From Corynebacterium durum (lineage in GTDB: Bacteria > Actinomycetota > Actinomycetes > Mycobacteriales > Mycobacteriaceae): a stretch of 64,000 nt of DNA. Under the pieces are notes generated by a model. It was not told the origin of the DNA and made no database searches. It was given only the letters and a program-made list of their open reading frames with translations. Shown one piece after another: positions 17,160-26,561 of this stretch (its first letter is position 1; each line of letters begins with the position of its first letter). Where the stretch lies: positions 2,542,001 through 2,606,000 of the forward strand of contig NZ_CP047200.1 of assembly GCF_030408675.1 (NCBI RefSeq). Direction: 5' to 3'. A program made the translations under genes and the position numbers.

Positions 17160-17578
17160 CTAGCTGCATATGCTTTAGCCTTGATTGCATTCTGCTCCGC
17201 AATGTTATACGCGTTAATGGCATCAACAACAGCTTGATGTTTTATCCGCCCATCCTTGGCGGTACCCCACATCTCAAAAAGATGCTCGCCTAAAGTCTGC
17301 CCGTAGGAGTCTAGGAGTGCCCCGACTGCGCCGTGGACTTCACTGATGTCAGACAGAAGCTTTGGCCTAATTTTTTTGACCTGGGCACTGTAATACTCCC
17401 CCTCCGTTCCCCGGAACTCATCAATCGGTAACCCATGTAGTTCTGCAATAATTTCTTCAGCGGTGTCATTGAAAGACGTCCACGTTGCACTGGTTTCCCA
17501 CACCAAATCCGGATCGCCACCGATATGAAACTCTGGCTTTTCAAAAGCTTCAAACGGTGGGATCATCATCTTCGGCAT
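17129..17578 (-). CDS. WXG100/ESX-like helical protein, apparently frameshifted
   Basis: 149 residues from an ATG at 17578. The first half looks like the helical carrier domain of actinobacterial type VII-type effectors: HIGGDPDLVWETSATWTSFNDTAEEI, a turn with DEFRGTEGEYYSAQVKKI, then LLSDISEVHGAVGALLDSYGQTLGEHLF and an Ala-rich helix. No toxin domain follows. The last ten residues (AVRTVIIVT) look out of place: a one-base backward shift near 17159 opens a frame that continues naturally for 27 more residues (SSDRNYRNVTVQDLN, ending RYIAEQE) to a TAA at 17076. So the gene is either mutated at its end, or frameshifted during translation. It heads the module with the two beta-helix-like paralogues. 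Confidence 0.6.
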   Translation of the reverse strand: MPKMMIPPFEAFEKPEFHIGGDPDLVWETSATWTSFNDTAEEIIAELHGLPIDEFRGTEGEYYSAQVKKIRPKLLSDISEVHGAVGALLDSYGQTLGEHLFEMWGTAKDGRIKHQAVVDAINAYNIAEQNAIKAKAYAASAVRTVIIVT

Positions 17579-17745
17579 GGCGCCTCCAAGAGTAGGTCTA
17601 TTAAAGTAATTACTTAGCCTACCGCACCAACCTTCAATTTTTCATACACAACAGATGAAAAATTTCTAACATATCATGAACTGCGGAAACATCACAGCGA
17701 CCCATCACTAAGACCACGGATTCAAAGCACTCATGACCAGAACCA

Positions 17746-19251
17746 TCACTGTGCTACCACGCTTTTATCCGTGAACGAGATGGTCGCGGGACCGAGTTTA
17801 TCGAGACTTCCCTCATGGGTAACTAAGAGCTCCGAGTAATCATTACCCTTCACGCCCTTGACGGTGTTGCCAGATACGTTGACGCCTTTAATGTCTCCAC
17901 GGACCTCCTGCCTGCCGTTTTGCGCTTTCGACACTTCCGCACCCACATACACAACAGGAAGAGTTTTGTTACGCGGGGTGAAAGTATTGCCAGTGATGGT
18001 GATGTTTTCCAGAGGACCATTTCCACCCGCGTACCGCACAGTCTCACCCGAGGGTTTCTTAGATTCCCCTTGAACCATATAGGAATGCGGGTTATCCTTC
18101 GCACCATTCAGATGAGACAGACTTGAATCTCCGTCCCACACGGATTCCACCCCAACAAATGCGCGGTTTGCCGTTCCGTCAACGGTATTGCCCGTAAATG
18201 TTGTCCCGCCAGAGTCGGGCCCCACGTACAGCAGCCAGCTAGGATGTTTGTCTCGGGTTGTCACACTGTTTCCGCTGAACGTGTTGTTTTTACTGCCCTG
18301 GTACGCCTGCAATATCCCCTGCCCATATGCCCGGCGAGTCACAATATTATTACCTTTCACATCGTTATGCTCCGAGCCATAGGCAATATGAACGCTGGAA
18401 GATATACTGTCCCGCAGCTGGTTGTTCTCCACGGTATTGTTGCTACTGCGGTCCTGCATGGAGATGTTGCGGGTGTTGTTTCGGATGGTGTTGCCCGTGA
18501 TGTGACTACTCGTCACGCCGGAAAATTCAATACCGTAGTAGCCCCCGTCAATAGTATTGTCAGTGATCTTAATATCAGTATTTTTGAACATCGGATCCGC
18601 CGTTTTTCCAGTCGCGACATAACGCTCCCACACTTCCGCGCCTTTGCCCGTATAGTCGTCTTTTACACGATTCGTAGACACAAAGATCGGCACAACGCCG
18701 TCGTTTTCGTTGGCCATCGTGATGGTACTGCGATCCACCGTCACATTGCTCACATCGCCATGATCAGCAAGAATGCTTACTCCCCGGTAATTTACGTCGT
18801 TCATGGTGACGTTGCGAACAGTGACGTTTGAAATATGATCCCCAGAAATTCCGCTACTAAAACTGGAATTTTTCATATTGAGAGTGAAATCACTCAGCTC
18901 GATCCCAGAAGTTTTGCTCTGAAGCTCAAACGCACTGGCAAGCGTGCTGCTCGTTCCCTTCGTCCGCACGTCCAGGTGCGCACCGTGCCCGCGGATGTAA
19001 CGCACCCCCATTGGCACATTCAGCGTCTCTGGCACCACGTAGGTACGCCCCGCCATCAGATCCACCCCGGCATTCTCCTGGCCTGCCTTCTTCAGCATTG
19101 CCTGCAGTTCATCCGCTTGGGCAGATGCGGGTACGCTTATCGACGCCCCGAAACACAGCAATCCAGCTATCACACTGCTTATTATCTTCCGCATACCAAA
19201 GAGCATACCTATCATTTTTTCAGCCCGCATCTGTGCTACCCGTCTCATCAT
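17746..19251 (-). CDS. Secreted right-handed beta-helix protein
   Basis: 501 residues. A hydrophobic stretch ISSVIAGLLCFGASISVPASAQA (about residues 24-46) is a signal peptide with a likely cut after AQA. The mature part is built of about 22-residue turns with N-x-(I/V/F)-x-(G/N)-N motifs, such as DIKITDNTIDGGYYGIEFSG, SHITGNTIRNNTRNISM and NNTFSGNSV, as in parallel beta-helix carbohydrate-active or adhesive proteins. No catalytic residues can be assigned, so pectate-lyase-like or epimerase activity is only a possibility. GGAAGG lies just before two ATGs at 19251/19248; a later ATG (GMRKIISS) would give a more usual signal-peptide length. No LPXTG anchor is seen. Confidence 0.75.
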   Translation of the reverse strand: MMRRVAQMRAEKMIGMLFGMRKIISSVIAGLLCFGASISVPASAQADELQAMLKKAGQENAGVDLMAGRTYVVPETLNVPMGVRYIRGHGAHLDVRTKGTSSTLASAFELQSKTSGIELSDFTLNMKNSSFSSGISGDHISNVTVRNVTMNDVNYRGVSILADHGDVSNVTVDRSTITMANENDGVVPIFVSTNRVKDDYTGKGAEVWERYVATGKTADPMFKNTDIKITDNTIDGGYYGIEFSGVTSSHITGNTIRNNTRNISMQDRSSNNTVENNQLRDSISSSVHIAYGSEHNDVKGNNIVTRRAYGQGILQAYQGSKNNTFSGNSVTTRDKHPSWLLYVGPDSGGTTFTGNTVDGTANRAFVGVESVWDGDSSLSHLNGAKDNPHSYMVQGESKKPSGETVRYAGGNGPLENITITGNTFTPRNKTLPVVYVGAEVSKAQNGRQEVRGDIKGVNVSGNTVKGVKGNDYSELLVTHEGSLDKLGPATISFTDKSVVAQ

Positions 19252-19514
19252 GACCTTCCGCTACCCCCCATCCTGCGTCGCAATCACATTGTCAGTAACT
19301 AATATTCTATCCAATTATCACATGTAGATAAAGGTTTACACACCCCAGCGCATACAATATTATTCAATATTTTTCAGCACAATAACTAACAGAACAAAGA
19401 GCGCTCCCCGCGAGGGTTAATTTTATTCATTACCCCCGCATCTTTCATTATTTCCACCCCAATATATTATGAGCTTTATAAACATCTTTTCAGTTCATTC
19501 CAAAGGAGCCACAC

Positions 19515-19910
19515 ATGTCTTTGTCTCGGCCACTTGTCCGCACTGCCATCGTCGGCGCAACGGTAGCACTCACAGCACTGGGTCTTTCACCCTTGGCCTC
19601 TGCCGACGACCTTGAAGGTACCTTCCAACCCAGCACCGGCGAAATAGTCCGCATCAAGTACACGGATGCCTCTGGTCTGTTTTGCATGAGAGTTGATTCC
19701 AATAAACCCAACGCGGGAGGTTTTAACGTCAGTTTGGTTCCCGAGATCCCCAAGGGAGCTACGGCAAGCTCAGCAGTTGGGTTCTTGGTCCAACCCAACA
19801 CTGGGTGGAAGTGCGAAGATCATCCCAAGTTTGCCGACGAGGATACCTTGTACACATACACCGTGAGTCGTGACAAGGTTGCAAAGTACGAAGGCACGTT
19901 CCGTACCTAA
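19515..19910 (+). CDS. Small secreted protein of unknown function
   Basis: 131 residues starting with a signal peptide (TAIVGATVALTALGLSPLASA, likely cut after ASA near residue 30). The mature part of about 100 residues has two cysteines (GLFCMRVDS and GWKCEDHP), which could form a disulphide, and strand-like segments. I do not recognise a family. CAAAGGAG precedes the ATG by six bases. A strong bidirectional hairpin follows at 19929. It stands alone between the beta-helix gene and clpB, on the opposite strand to both. Confidence 0.75.
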   Translation: MSLSRPLVRTAIVGATVALTALGLSPLASADDLEGTFQPSTGEIVRIKYTDASGLFCMRVDSNKPNAGGFNVSLVPEIPKGATASSAVGFLVQPNTGWKCEDHPKFADEDTLYTYTVSRDKVAKYEGTFRT

Positions 19911-19928
19911 AAACCGCTATAAAAACCA

Positions 19929-19962
19929 CCGCACCCCCGCAAGCATTCCTGCGGGGGTGCGG
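19929..19962. terminator. Bidirectional terminator between the small secreted gene and clpB
   Basis: CCGCACCCCCGCA (19929-19941) and TGCGGGGGTGCGG (19950-19962) form a perfect 13-pair stem with an eight-base loop. On the minus strand it is followed by TGGTTTTT, so it should end clpB transcription. On the plus strand it closes the secreted gene, without a clear T-run. Confidence 0.8.
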
Positions 19963-19964
19963 GT

Positions 19965-19985
19965 GTCGCGGCGTCGATAAGCGCC
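19965..19985 (+). repeat. 21-base copy of the GGCGTCGATAAGC repeat
   Basis: This 21-base stretch recurs without change at 49997-50017. Its core GGCGTCGATAAGC is also found, with small changes, at about ten other places in the window, nearly all on the plus strand. Confidence 0.6.
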
Positions 19986-19994
19986 TAAGCACCT

Positions 19995-22553
19995 TTAGCT
20001 GGAGTAAATATCCAGCTTCTCGCCACCATCAGCAACGTCAACGTTGACCTCGTCGCCGTCGTGGATGTCGCCTGCCAGCAGTTTCTTGGCCAGAGCATCG
20101 CCCACGGCCTGCTGTATCAGCCGACGCAACGGGCGGGCACCGTAGGCGGGATCGTACCCACGTTCGGCGAGCCACAGTCGAGCGGCGTCGGAAACGTGCA
20201 GGGTGAGGCGTCGAGCGGCAAGGCGACGGGCCAGTTCGTTGATTTGGATATCAACAATGCTGGTCAGCTGCTCTGCCGAGAGCGGCTCGAAGATCACCAC
20301 GTCGTCGAGGCGGTTGATGAACTCCGGCTTGAAGTGACGCTTCACAGCCTCCATCATCTGCTCTGGGGTGCCACCTGCCCCCAAGTTGGAGGTCAGGATA
20401 ATGATGGTGTTGCGGAAGTCCACAGTCCGCCCCTGGCCGTCGGTGAGCCGACCTTCGTCGAGCACCTGCAGCAGCACGTCGAACACCTCGGGGTTCGCCT
20501 TCTCCACCTCATCGAACAGGACCACGGTGTAGGGACGACGGCGCACGGCCTCCGTCAGCTGACCGCCCTGATCGTAGCCAACGTATCCGGGAGGGGCACC
20601 GACGAGGCGCGCGACCGAGTGCTTCTCGCCGTACTCCGACATGTCGATACGCACCATGGCGCGTTCGTCATCGAAGAGGAATCCGGCCAGTGCCTTGGCC
20701 AACTCCGTCTTACCCACACCCGTCGGGCCGAGGAACAGGAACGAACCCAACGGACGGTCAGGGTCGGCAACGCCCGCACGGGAACGACGCACCGCATCTG
20801 ACACCGCCTGCACAGCCACTTTCTGGCCGACCACCTGGGTGGCCAGTTCCTGCTCCATGGCCAGCAGTTTCTCGGTTTCACCCTGCATCATCTTGCCAGC
20901 AGGAATGCCTGTCCACGCGGAAACGACCTCGGCGATGGTGTCGGGGGTGACTTCCTCCGTGATCATCGTGTTGTCGGTGCTGTCTGCAACGTTGGCTTCG
21001 GCGTCGGCTACTTCCTTTTCCAGCTCGGGAATGCGGCCATAGCGCAGCTCAGCCACCTTGCCGTAGTCACCGTCGCGCTCAGCGATTTCGGATTCCTGGC
21101 GCAGCCGCTCCAGTTCCTCCTTCGCGCCACGCACCTTGTCGATCGCGGATTTCTCGTTGGCCCAGCGTGCCTTGAGTTCTCCTAGTTTTTCGCGCTCGTC
21201 GGCGAGTTCTTGGCGCAGCTTCTCCAAACGGTCTTTCGAGGCGGCATCGGTTTCCTTTGCCAAAGCCATTTCCTCGATTTCCAGGCGGCGCACCACGCGC
21301 TCCAGGGCGTCGATTTCCTGCGGTGAGGAGTCGATTTCCATACGTAGGCGCGAGGCGGCCTCATCCACAAGGTCAATGGCCTTATCCGGCAGGAAGCGGG
21401 AAGTGATGTAGCGGTCCGAGAGTGCGGCGGCGGCAACCAGAGCGGAATCCTGAATCCGCACGCCGTGGTGCACTTCGTAGCGTTCCTTCAACCCACGCAG
21501 AATGCCGATGGCGTCTTCCACAGAAGGCTCGCCCACAAATACCTGCTGGAAGCGACGCTCCAGGGCGGCGTCTTTCTCAATGTATTTGCGGTATTCCTCC
21601 AGAGTGGTGGCACCAACAAGGCGTAGCTCACCGCGTGCAAGCATAGGTTTGATCATGTTGCCCACGTCCATGGCGGATTCACCGGTGGCACCGGCACCCA
21701 CGATGGTGTGCAGCTCGTCAATGAAGGTGATGATCTGCCCGTCGGACGCCTTGATTTCATCAAGAACAGCCTTGAGACGTTCCTCAAATTCACCACGGTA
21801 TTTGGCGCCCGCGACCATCGACCCAAGATCCAGGCTGATCAGGGTCTTGTCCTTCAGGGATTCCGGCACGTCACCAGCCACGATGCGGCGGGCAAGCCCC
21901 TCCACAATGGCGGTTTTACCCACACCGGGTTCGCCGATCAGCACCGGGTTGTTCTTGGTGCGGCGGGAGAGTACCTGCACCACGCGGCGAATTTCCTGAT
22001 CACGCCCGATCACCGGATCGATTTTTCCTTCGCGGGCGAGCTTGGTCAGGTCGGTGGAGTACTTCTCCAGGGCCTGGAACTGCCCTTCCGGGTCTTGGGT
22101 GGTCACCTTGGAGGAGCCACGCACAGCCGGGAACGCTGCCTTAATCGCATCGTAGGTGGCACCGTGCTCTTTCAGCAGTTGTGCCGCGTCGGAATCGCCG
22201 CGTGCAATGCCTGCGAGCAGCACCTCGGTGGACACATACTCGTCGCCGAGTTCACCGGCCAGTTCCTGAGCAGCGGTCAACGCATTGAGGGCGTCACGGT
22301 TCAGGTTCGGGTTGGCCATATTGGAACCCTGCGCACTGGGGAAGGAATCCACTAACTTACGGGCGGCGTCAAGAACGGCTTTCGGATCCGCACCTGCGGC
22401 CTGCAGCACGGGTGCCGCAATGCCGTCCGGTTGGTCCAGCACGCCCACCAGCAGGTGAGCAGGGCGAACATCAGGGTTGCCCTTAGCGGAGGCAAGTTGC
22501 ACTGCTGTTTGCAGAGCCTCTTGGGTTTTGGTCGTGGGGTTAAAAGAACTCAT
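19995..22553 (-). CDS. clpB: ATP-dependent disaggregase ClpB
   Basis: Hsp100 ring ATPase that, with DnaK/DnaJ/GrpE, pulls proteins out of aggregates in the cytosol. The 852 residues show the two N-domain repeats (residues 1-145), a first AAA+ domain with [10 protein letters not shown] and [12 protein letters not shown], the long coiled-coil middle domain (about 400-525, rich in E, K, L and R) and a second AAA+ domain with [10 protein letters not shown] and [16 protein letters not shown]. Start ATG at 22553 follows GAGAGG. Two HAIR elements and a SigH-like promoter lie upstream, so repression by HspR and induction by SigH are likely. Confidence 0.97.
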   Translation of the reverse strand: MSSFNPTTKTQEALQTAVQLASAKGNPDVRPAHLLVGVLDQPDGIAAPVLQAAGADPKAVLDAARKLVDSFPSAQGSNMANPNLNRDALNALTAAQELAGELGDEYVSTEVLLAGIARGDSDAAQLLKEHGATYDAIKAAFPAVRGSSKVTTQDPEGQFQALEKYSTDLTKLAREGKIDPVIGRDQEIRRVVQVLSRRTKNNPVLIGEPGVGKTAIVEGLARRIVAGDVPESLKDKTLISLDLGSMVAGAKYRGEFEERLKAVLDEIKASDGQIITFIDELHTIVGAGATGESAMDVGNMIKPMLARGELRLVGATTLEEYRKYIEKDAALERRFQQVFVGEPSVEDAIGILRGLKERYEVHHGVRIQDSALVAAAALSDRYITSRFLPDKAIDLVDEAASRLRMEIDSSPQEIDALERVVRRLEIEEMALAKETDAASKDRLEKLRQELADEREKLGELKARWANEKSAIDKVRGAKEELERLRQESEIAERDGDYGKVAELRYGRIPELEKEVADAEANVADSTDNTMITEEVTPDTIAEVVSAWTGIPAGKMMQGETEKLLAMEQELATQVVGQKVAVQAVSDAVRRSRAGVADPDRPLGSFLFLGPTGVGKTELAKALAGFLFDDERAMVRIDMSEYGEKHSVARLVGAPPGYVGYDQGGQLTEAVRRRPYTVVLFDEVEKANPEVFDVLLQVLDEGRLTDGQGRTVDFRNTIIILTSNLGAGGTPEQMMEAVKRHFKPEFINRLDDVVIFEPLSAEQLTSIVDIQINELARRLAARRLTLHVSDAARLWLAERGYDPAYGARPLRRLIQQAVGDALAKKLLAGDIHDGDEVNVDVADGGEKLDIYSS

Positions 22554-22686
22554 GATTATTCCTCTCGTTTCTATCTGTGTCTTATCGTTTGGCCTTAGCT
22601 GCGCGCTCTAGCCTGAGTCCAATCAGCCCACTCAGCTGGTAGTTCAGTACCGTCACGCGCGGTTTTTCTTTGATGTCGTTATGTAC

Positions 22687-22712
22687 AACGTCGCCCAGGT
22701 TGAGTCTGTTCC
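22687..22712 (-). promoter_or_regulatory. SigH-like promoter of clpB
   Basis: On the minus strand GGAAC (22712-22708) and GTT (22689-22687) are separated by 18 bases, in line with the GGAA...GTT pattern of ECF sigma factor SigH. The dnaK promoter has the same two blocks with the same spacing. It overlaps the first HAIR element. Confidence 0.5.
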
Positions 22713-22719
22713 ACTCAAG
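22699..22719. promoter_or_regulatory. HAIR element 1 (HspR site) of clpB
   Basis: GTTGAGT-N7-ACTCAAG differs by one base from the HspR consensus CTTGAGT-N7-ACTCAAG. It overlaps the -35 block of the SigH-like promoter. Confidence 0.85.
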
Positions 22720-22732
22720 TCTAAATTTTTTA

Positions 22733-22753
22733 GTTGAGTGCATCACACTCAAC
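22733..22753. promoter_or_regulatory. HAIR element 2 (HspR site) of clpB
   Basis: GTTGAGT-N7-ACTCAAC is a perfect inverted repeat of the HAIR type, 34 bases (about three helical turns) from the first, so two HspR dimers could bind on the same face of DNA. Confidence 0.85.
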
Positions 22754-23072
22754 TTTGGCGATCGACGCGATTGGGGCATCAGACTGACATTCAGGCCACC
22801 CCACCTAGCGACACCCTGACCAACAACCAGCCCGCCAGCAGAAACACCATCCACCCTCTACATTTACCGACGCTCCGTTTATCAGCACGTCAATTCATCA
22901 CACCATGTACGGGCCACAAAATTACCAGTCCAGGCCGCCACTTCCCGACTGTACCGAAGAATGAGAAAAGGGAATCTGATACCTTTCTTAATGGCAGATA
23001 CTTGACATGTACCCCAAATTGGAAATAAGGATGAACACAACAGGTGAGTTGGTGCACAATAGAAGAGTGACA
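22754..23072. other. Gap between clpB promoter and globin gene
   Basis: About 320 bases without a convincing gene. It should hold the promoter of the plus-strand globin-reductase gene. A TTGACA at about 23002 is the best -35 candidate but the -10 region behind it is poor. Confidence 0.35.
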
Positions 23073-24218
23073 ATGGAAACCCTCAGCGTCGTCGCCGAGT
23101 GTCTTGAACGACACCCGGACCTTTTTCGCACCCTCGCGCAGCGCTATTTCCTCGACGATTGCCCCGAGGCACGCTTCCTTTTCCCCACCGACGACAGTAC
23201 CGCGCACGCCGACCTCGCGGCCGCCCTCATCTTCGTTTTTAATCACAGCAATGCTGACGGTAGTCTCACCCCCAAACTAGTTTCTATACTCGAACAATTA
23301 GGCCGTGACCATCGTAAATTCCAGGTAGCAGATAACCATTACGAGCGCTTTGGTAACGCCCTGAATCGTGCCCTGAAAATCGTTGGAGCACATGCCCCCA
23401 CCTACGCCATCACTGCCGCCGAGAAGGCCATCACAGCCACCCTTGAGACCATGCGTCGGGCCGCCAAAGAAGAGGACGATACGGGCCTTCCAGCGACCTG
23501 GACGGGCGAGGTGATAGAGACGCAGCGACGCAGCCGATACATCTCTGTGGTGCGCCTGGTAAGCGAAACTCCACCCCCGTTTGCCCCCGGTCAGTACTTG
23601 CCCGTCACCTGCTCCCTCATGTCCCGCCAATGGCGTTACCTTTCCCCTGCATTACCGCCCAACAAGGAAGGTCACCTGGAGTTCCACATCAAAACCACGG
23701 ACACAGACAGCAACTCACGCATTCTGGCCAACTCCCGCCCCGGTGACATCTGGACCTTCGGCGCCCCGCTCGGAAAAATGCACATCAGCGGCACACGCGA
23801 CGTTCTAGCCATCGCCCACACCACGGGGCTTGCCTCGATCCGCTCATTGCTTCTCGACGCCGCGACACTCTCCGACCCTCCCCGCACCCACCTGTTCTTC
23901 GGCGCAGATTACCCCGGCGAGCTGTACGAACTCCTCGGCCTATGGAATTTCGCAGCCAGCGCCCCCTGGCTATCCGTCACGCCAGTGACCACCTACACAG
24001 AAAACGAATGGTGGGTCGGTGCCACCGAGCACTCCGTAGCACCACGCGGCTTGCATTTGCCGCAGTACGGGTCACTCTCCTCAATAGTCAGTTCCTACGG
24101 TTCCTGGGAGGACCGCGATGTACTTATCGCCGGCCCTAATGAAGTGGTACGGGATGTCGTGAACACACTCCTTGCCTCCGGCACCCCCGCCAGCCACATC
24201 CAGCACGACCCGTTCTAG
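23073..24218 (+). CDS. Globin-oxidoreductase fusion (flavohemoglobin-like)
   Basis: 381 residues. The N-terminal 130 residues resemble a globin (METLSVVAECLERHPDLFRTLAQRYF as helix A; the His in GRDHRKFQVADNHYERFG is a candidate heme ligand). The rest resembles a ferredoxin-reductase module: PPPFAPGQYLPVT and RQWRYLSPA for FAD, HTTGLASIRSLLLDA for NAD(P)H and a C-terminal DVLIAGPNEVVRDVVNTLL. Flavohemoglobins remove nitric oxide; here the FAD and nucleotide motifs are divergent, so activity is uncertain. GAAGAG before the ATG at 23073 supports this start; earlier in-frame starts lack a ribosome site. Confidence 0.7.
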   Translation: METLSVVAECLERHPDLFRTLAQRYFLDDCPEARFLFPTDDSTAHADLAAALIFVFNHSNADGSLTPKLVSILEQLGRDHRKFQVADNHYERFGNALNRALKIVGAHAPTYAITAAEKAITATLETMRRAAKEEDDTGLPATWTGEVIETQRRSRYISVVRLVSETPPPFAPGQYLPVTCSLMSRQWRYLSPALPPNKEGHLEFHIKTTDTDSNSRILANSRPGDIWTFGAPLGKMHISGTRDVLAIAHTTGLASIRSLLLDAATLSDPPRTHLFFGADYPGELYELLGLWNFAASAPWLSVTPVTTYTENEWWVGATEHSVAPRGLHLPQYGSLSSIVSSYGSWEDRDVLIAGPNEVVRDVVNTLLASGTPASHIQHDPF

Positions 24219-24237
24219 GCCGCATGCTGCCGTATGC

Positions 24238-25689
24238 TTAGGCGTTTTCCACGTATCGACGCCCCGCTGCCCGAACCACATACCAGCTCGCCACGCACCC
24301 CAGCGCGGCCAGAGGCATCGCAATGATGAAGCGCTGCACAGGTATGGCGGTTTCCGGCCACGCCAGTGGCGCGATCACCCACAGAAAACTTTCGGCCAGT
24401 ACATCGCCACCGATGAGGACGGTCACGATGGTCCACACGATCATGGCCACCAGCGTCGCCCCCATGCCAAAGCGGATCACCAGCGCCAGCGCGAGCAACA
24501 CGAACACGGACCCCACCAGCAGCCACAAAATGAGTTGCCGCAGCACCTCGCCAGCGGGCTGTCCCACCGCTACCAGCGACGCTGACGTCACCCCGGCAAG
24601 CACGGCGAGAATGATGATGTGCGTGGCAACATAGGCGGGAAAGAACCTCGGATTTTCGGCAGTAGTGTGCGCGAGGTTTGGCCCCACCGCCGCCCAGGTA
24701 AGCACCGGCAGAATACCTACACCGAGAGACACAATCATATAGCTGAACAGCCCCGATGCAGTATCAGCTGGGTACCACGACGCGAGAGCCACGACAACAA
24801 GCGCCGACAGAACCACGCAGGTGAGCACCCCGCTTCGGCGCAGAATGGACACTACCGCCAGGATCGGGAATGCAGGCAGCTGGCGGGATGCGGACGCGGT
24901 GGTAAAGGCGGGCGTCGATAATGGCGCACTGTGGGGTACGGAAACCTGGGGCGCGGGCCGACGTCGAACGGGCCGGGCTTCACCAGTTTCATTCATGAGC
25001 GCTGCCGCAGCGAACGTGACCACACCGAGCAGGACGCACAACCCAGCCCCCACCAGCGGCGGATCGTGAAGCGCCGGATTATCGGCAGGAATGGGAAGGC
25101 CACTGACCGCCACACCAACAGGAACCAGCAGAATCCGAATCGGCCACGTCGGCGGACACAAAAGCCACCAGCTACTTTCCGCAAACACCACCCCAATCAG
25201 TTGCCACACCACACCGACCGCGAGGGCCGCGATCATGCCGAAACGACGCGCCACCAGTGCACCCAGACCGATGAGCCCCAGCGAACCGATCCAGCAATAC
25301 AGCGCCGCTACCATCCCACGATCCAGCGGCGCGCCGAAAAGAATAACAATCCCAAAGTTCAGCACCTGGAGCAGCGCCGATATACCCGCCAGTATCAGCA
25401 GGCGAGCTGCGCGGTCCTTCCGCTTGTCGACGCCCCGCCACCACAGGCCGCCATGGCGCGCCCGCCGCTCGCGCTGCTCCGACAGGGCTGCCATCAGCAT
25501 CATGAGCGGGGCAGCCATGCCGGTGAAGTACATTACTTGCCAGGAAAATGGCACCGAAATGTAGCCGGCGGACTGCACCCCTGCGGACAACACAACTGTC
25601 ATGAGAGCAAGTAGCACGCCCACCCATGGGAAATACGCAACTGACGTTCGCCGGACGCGAATCACTTCAGCATGCAGATAGGGAATCAT
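24238..25689 (-). CDS. ABC transporter permease made of two fused halves
   Basis: 483 residues, about twelve hydrophobic segments. The two halves repeat: RFGMIAALAVGVVWQLIGVVFAES with WWLLCPPTWPIRI in the first half and RFGMGATLVAMIVWTIVTVLI with ESFLWVIAPLAWPETA in the second, joined by a Pro/Ala/Arg-rich linker near residue 260. The SxxW...P.WP pattern is known from permeases of lantibiotic-immunity-type exporters, where two proteins of about 240 residues normally make the channel. The ATPase gene lies five bases upstream on the same strand. Substrate unknown; bacteriocin or envelope-stress defence is a guess from family. Confidence 0.75.
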   Translation of the reverse strand: MIPYLHAEVIRVRRTSVAYFPWVGVLLALMTVVLSAGVQSAGYISVPFSWQVMYFTGMAAPLMMLMAALSEQRERRARHGGLWWRGVDKRKDRAARLLILAGISALLQVLNFGIVILFGAPLDRGMVAALYCWIGSLGLIGLGALVARRFGMIAALAVGVVWQLIGVVFAESSWWLLCPPTWPIRILLVPVGVAVSGLPIPADNPALHDPPLVGAGLCVLLGVVTFAAAALMNETGEARPVRRRPAPQVSVPHSAPLSTPAFTTASASRQLPAFPILAVVSILRRSGVLTCVVLSALVVVALASWYPADTASGLFSYMIVSLGVGILPVLTWAAVGPNLAHTTAENPRFFPAYVATHIIILAVLAGVTSASLVAVGQPAGEVLRQLILWLLVGSVFVLLALALVIRFGMGATLVAMIVWTIVTVLIGGDVLAESFLWVIAPLAWPETAIPVQRFIIAMPLAALGCVASWYVVRAAGRRYVENA

Positions 25690-25694
25690 GGTGG

Positions 25695-26411
25695 TTACTC
25701 CCCTTCCGCAACGTCGGGCAGCTGATGCGTCAGATGGAAGAAGCGAGATTCCAGATCGCCACCCTGCGTCAAATAATCAGCGGTACCACTAAATACAGTC
25801 TTTCCCGACTCAATGACCGTAATATCGTCGGCCAGCCGCGCAATCTCCCCCAATTGATGAGAACTCACCACCACAGTTCCGCCGCGCTGCGCCCACTCCT
25901 TAAGAAAAACTCGCAGGTCAGCGATGCCTTGTGGATCGAGGCCATTTTGCGGCTCATCCAGCAACAGAATCTTCGGCGACCCCAGCATCGCAATAGCCAA
26001 CGCCAAACGTGCCTTCATGCCCGTGGAAAAAGACTTTGCCTTCTTCCTGCCTGTTTCAGACAATCCCACCAGTTCAAGCACGCGATCAATGTCCGCGTCA
26101 GGTAGCCCCAGCAGTAGCGTATGGACTTTCAGATTCTCCCGTGCTGTCAAATGACCATACAATGCGGGACCGTTAATCGATGCTCCGATATCCCGCCGAT
26201 GCCCGGCGTTCAATGGTTCCCCAAGAATATTCACGGTGCCGGAAGTGACTGGGACAAGACCCAGAATTGTTTTAAAAGCTGTGGATTTACCTGCACCGTT
26301 ACGCCCCAGAAGCGCGTGAACCCGCCCGGGTTCCACACTCATGGACATATCATTAAGAATGCTATTTCCGCCCAGGCTTACGTTTACATCACGTAGTTCA
26401 ATTATCGCCAT
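25695..26411 (-). CDS. ABC transporter ATPase, bacitracin/lantibiotic-export type
   Basis: 238 residues with Walker A GRNGAGKST, signature FSTGMKARLALAIAML, Walker B ILLLDEPQNGLDP and the H-loop VVSSHQLGE. The variant signature STGMK is typical of BcrA-like and LanF-like exporters. It should energise the fused permease encoded immediately downstream. The ATG at 26411 lacks a strong ribosome site; the Q-loop region NGPALYGHLTARENL is normal. Confidence 0.9.
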   Translation of the reverse strand: MAIIELRDVNVSLGGNSILNDMSMSVEPGRVHALLGRNGAGKSTAFKTILGLVPVTSGTVNILGEPLNAGHRRDIGASINGPALYGHLTARENLKVHTLLLGLPDADIDRVLELVGLSETGRKKAKSFSTGMKARLALAIAMLGSPKILLLDEPQNGLDPQGIADLRVFLKEWAQRGGTVVVSSHQLGEIARLADDITVIESGKTVFSGTADYLTQGGDLESRFFHLTHQLPDVAEGE

Positions 26412-26561
26412 AGTATTACTATTGTAGAAGTAACCTTGGCGGTATCGCGACCACGAATAATGTGATGAAATTATTGTTTACACAGCCGCAATTCTTGTTG
26501 CAAACCCGGCACATGTTAAGAAGGGGCTTACTTCATTATAAAAAAAGAAAGGAAAGGAACA

